A stretch of 6,227 bases of DNA from an archaeon (GTDB lineage Archaea > Nanobdellota > Nanobdellia > SCGC-AAA011-G17 > GW2011-AR17), in NCBI GenBank assembly GCA_023245755.1, contig JAHFJQ010000063.1, forward strand, positions 1 to 6,227. The letters are read 5' to 3'. Numbering within the stretch: the first letter of the stretch is position 1; every line of letters begins with the position of its first letter. The notes under the pieces are model-generated. The model was not told the DNA's origin. It saw only the letters and a list, made by a program, of their open reading frames with translations, and searched no databases. A program made the translations under genes and the position numbers. This document shows, piece after piece, positions 4,324 through 6,227 of this stretch.

Positions 4324-6227
4324 CGTTTGAAGAATCCTATCACAAACTTCTTTCCCCGAATATCTCCCTCAACACGAGAAGTCACTTTTGCATGCGCATG
4401 CTCAAAATGCAAAACATCTGCTCCACATCGCTCAGCAATAGGCCCAGACCAATTTTCTAAGTGCACATCTTGCACATGCACATACAATTCAATTCTATCT
4501 TCTTTTTGTAGTCCTGCCTCTTTTCGCAAAGACTGTACTCGTCGCATAAGCTCTCGAGCAAAACCTTCTTCTTCTAATGCTTTGGTCACAGCAAGGTCTA
4601 AAACAACAGTACCATATGCAAAAGTAACAGCATGATCTCCAGAAGCCATAGTCATATTCGTTTGCACAAATTGCACCTCTTTCAAATTCGCCTGTTTGAG
4701 AATTAAAGGTAAGAACAAGTGTAATTTTGTAGAAACACTTTCATGACCTTCATGCAGATACACCACAGCTTTTTCCAGTGGCCAACGTACATTGACTTTT
4801 TCCTTATCTCGTGCAGCAAGAAGAGCTTGGACAAGTGTACTACAAAGAGTCATATTCTCTTCAAAAGAATCATTAATAAAAGACTCATCTGCTACAGGCC
4901 ATGCTTGTAAATGAATAGATTCTGTTTTGAAAACATCTAAATTAATTTTTTCACTAACAAAAGGCAAGAATGGTGCAAAAAGAGTAATTGCAGTAAAATA
5001 AGAATCATACAACACTTTCTGTACTCCTGCATCATCTAAATCATCTCTAATAAATTGCACATAGGTTTTAGACAAATCAAAGAGAAGGAAATTTTTGATA
5101 GACTCCATTGCTTTATGATATTCAAGCCTATCAAGAGACACAGTCACATCCTCAATCAAACGTTCTTTTCGTGAAAGGATCCACTTGCTCGCAGGATCAT
5201 CACTATACACATCTCCTTTATTTTTACAATTCTCACTAACATAACGGGCAAGATTTAAAATAATAAACAATTGCCTATGGATATCTTTTCCCGGACCATA
5301 TCCAAAATTCACATTGAACTGAGGGTTCTGTGAACAATACTGCCAGCGCATAATATCTGCACCCATTTTCTGCACAGCATCATCAAACCAAATAGCATTA
5401 CCGCTACTTTTATGCATAGGTTTTCCTTTTTCATCTCGTACTTCTTCATATGCAAGGATTCTTTTATACGGTGCAACCCCTTCCAAGACAACAGACATAA
5501 ACAATTGTGCATAAAACCACAAACGCACCTGTGCACGCATTTCAATTTCTAATTCTATAGGAAACCATTTCTTCCAATACGTTTTATCTTCAAAATATTT
5601 TAAAGTGGAGAAAGGAACAATACCAGCATCAAGCCAGCAATCACCAACATCAGTAATTCTTTGAACTTCTTGACCACAAGCACACTTTATCTTTACTTCA
5701 TCAATCCAAGGCCTATGTAACTCAGGTAAATCATCAACCAGCTTTTTGTCTACTGCTTTTTCTCGTAACTCTTTTCGTGAACCAATAACAGTAAGCTGTT
5801 TACAAGCAGAACAATCATAAAACATCAAAGGCAAGCCCCAATATCTTCTTCGAGAAATATTCCAGTCTTCCATGTTATCTAACCAGTCCTGCATAAGTTT
5901 TCCTACATGTTCAGGATACCACTCTACTGTTGCAGATGCTTCTTTCATTCTTGGTCGTAACTCATCACAAGCTAAAAACCAGGATGAATCTAAACGGAAA
6001 ACTAACTCATGCTTACATCGCCAGCATACAGGATACCTATGCTTGTAATTTTCCACAGCAAAAAGGATTTTTCGGCCCTCTAGTTCTTTCACAATTTCCT
6101 CTTTAGCCTTCATGACCCCTTTTCCTGTAAGCCATCCAAAGCCTTTGGTATACACTCCAAAATCATCTAATGCAGTATCAAGAATATCTAAGCCCAGTTT
6201 TTTTCCAAGTTCATAATCCTCTTCTCC
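4320..6227 (-). CDS. ileS: Isoleucyl-tRNA synthetase, C-terminal 635 residues (5' end outside window)
   Basis: The frame is open to the right edge, so this is the 3' part of the gene; the GTG at 6155 is internal. Window residue 1 is at 6227. Seen in order: GEEDYELGKKLGL and the end of the CP1 editing domain; CWRC (68-71); WNISRRRYWGLPL (122-134); a zinc-knuckle cysteine set CSAC (139-142) and CAC (182-184); DVGDCWLDAGIVPFS (193-207); the KMSKS-loop equivalent MHKSS (271-275, bases 5403-5417); and the helical anticodon-binding domain, followed by a C-terminal domain with GFARELMRRVQSLRKEAGL. The enzyme charges tRNA-Ile with isoleucine in the cytoplasm. The signatures favour IleRS over the related Val or Leu enzymes. 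The catalytic HIGH motif and most of the editing domain lie outside the window. The stop overlaps the SDR start. Confidence 0.93.
   Translation of the reverse strand, partial: GEEDYELGKKLGLDILDTALDDFGVYTKGFGWLTGKGVMKAKEEIVKELEGRKILFAVENYKHRYPVCWRCKHELVFRLDSSWFLACDELRPRMKEASATVEWYPEHVGKLMQDWLDNMEDWNISRRRYWGLPLMFYDCSACKQLTVIGSRKELREKAVDKKLVDDLPELHRPWIDEVKIKCACGQEVQRITDVGDCWLDAGIVPFSTLKYFEDKTYWKKWFPIELEIEMRAQVRLWFYAQLFMSVVLEGVAPYKRILAYEEVRDEKGKPMHKSSGNAIWFDDAVQKMGADIMRWQYCSQNPQFNVNFGYGPGKDIHRQLFIILNLARYVSENCKNKGDVYSDDPASKWILSRKERLIEDVTVSLDRLEYHKAMESIKNFLLFDLSKTYVQFIRDDLDDAGVQKVLYDSYFTAITLFAPFLPFVSEKINLDVFKTESIHLQAWPVADESFINDSFEENMTLCSTLVQALLAARDKEKVNVRWPLEKAVVYLHEGHESVSTKLHLFLPLILKQANLKEVQFVQTNMTMASGDHAVTFAYGTVVLDLAVTKALEEEGFARELMRRVQSLRKEAGLQKEDRIELYVHVQDVHLENWSGPIAERCGADVLHFEHAHAKVTSRVEGDIRGKKFVIGFFKR

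Noticed and set aside
4240..4635. Plus-strand ORF of 131 codons, cysteine/serine-rich
   Set aside because: It is antisense to the end of ileS and the start of the SDR; its Cys/Ser-rich product reflects reverse reading of their codons.
6153..6155. GTG at 6155 as the IleRS start
   Set aside because: The frame stays open upstream to 6227 and encodes conserved IleRS sequence (GEEDYELG), so the gene continues past the edge.

Overview
The window looks archaeal, and most likely comes from a small-genome, AT-rich lineage such as a DPANN archaeon (this placement is inference). The support is a complete two-repeat TATA-box-binding protein, the N-terminus of an archaeal-type MCM replicative helicase, TATA-like boxes about 26-29 bp upstream of several start codons (the leaderless archaeal arrangement), and GGAGG Shine-Dalgarno sites on genes that have leaders or sit inside operons.

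Layout. On the left (1-704, minus strand) are the first 62 codons of mcm, running off the window, and upstream of it a 143-aa protein I do not recognise. A short divergent promoter region (705-786) separates these from a plus-strand fold-type II PLP enzyme resembling threonine synthase (787-1806). It is followed by two small overlapping plus-strand ORFs (1873-2001 and 1956-2165), which may be separate genes or one frameshifted gene. These end tail-to-tail, with a 4-bp overlap, against a minus-strand series that fills the rest of the window. In transcription order that series is the C-terminal two thirds of isoleucyl-tRNA synthetase (from the right edge to 4320), a short-chain dehydrogenase (4323-3577) coupled through an ATGA overlap, then, after a 90-bp gap with its own TATA box, tbp (3486-2938) followed at 1-5 bp spacing by three small predicted membrane proteins of 64, 73 and 116 aa.

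How the genes fit together. Most recognisable genes are housekeeping: replication (MCM), basal transcription (TBP) and translation (IleRS). The least explained parts are the three-gene membrane-protein tail attached to tbp, whose last member carries two interleaved glycine zippers; the Arg-rich, Lys-poor 143-aa protein beside mcm; and a 19-bp sequence repeated exactly 1.5 kb apart. Versions of that sequence lie about 15-16 bp upstream of the TATA boxes of both mcm and the 1873 gene, so it is a candidate shared operator. I saw no tRNA or rRNA gene, CRISPR array, insertion sequence or integrase. No gene-free stretch exceeds about 90 bp.
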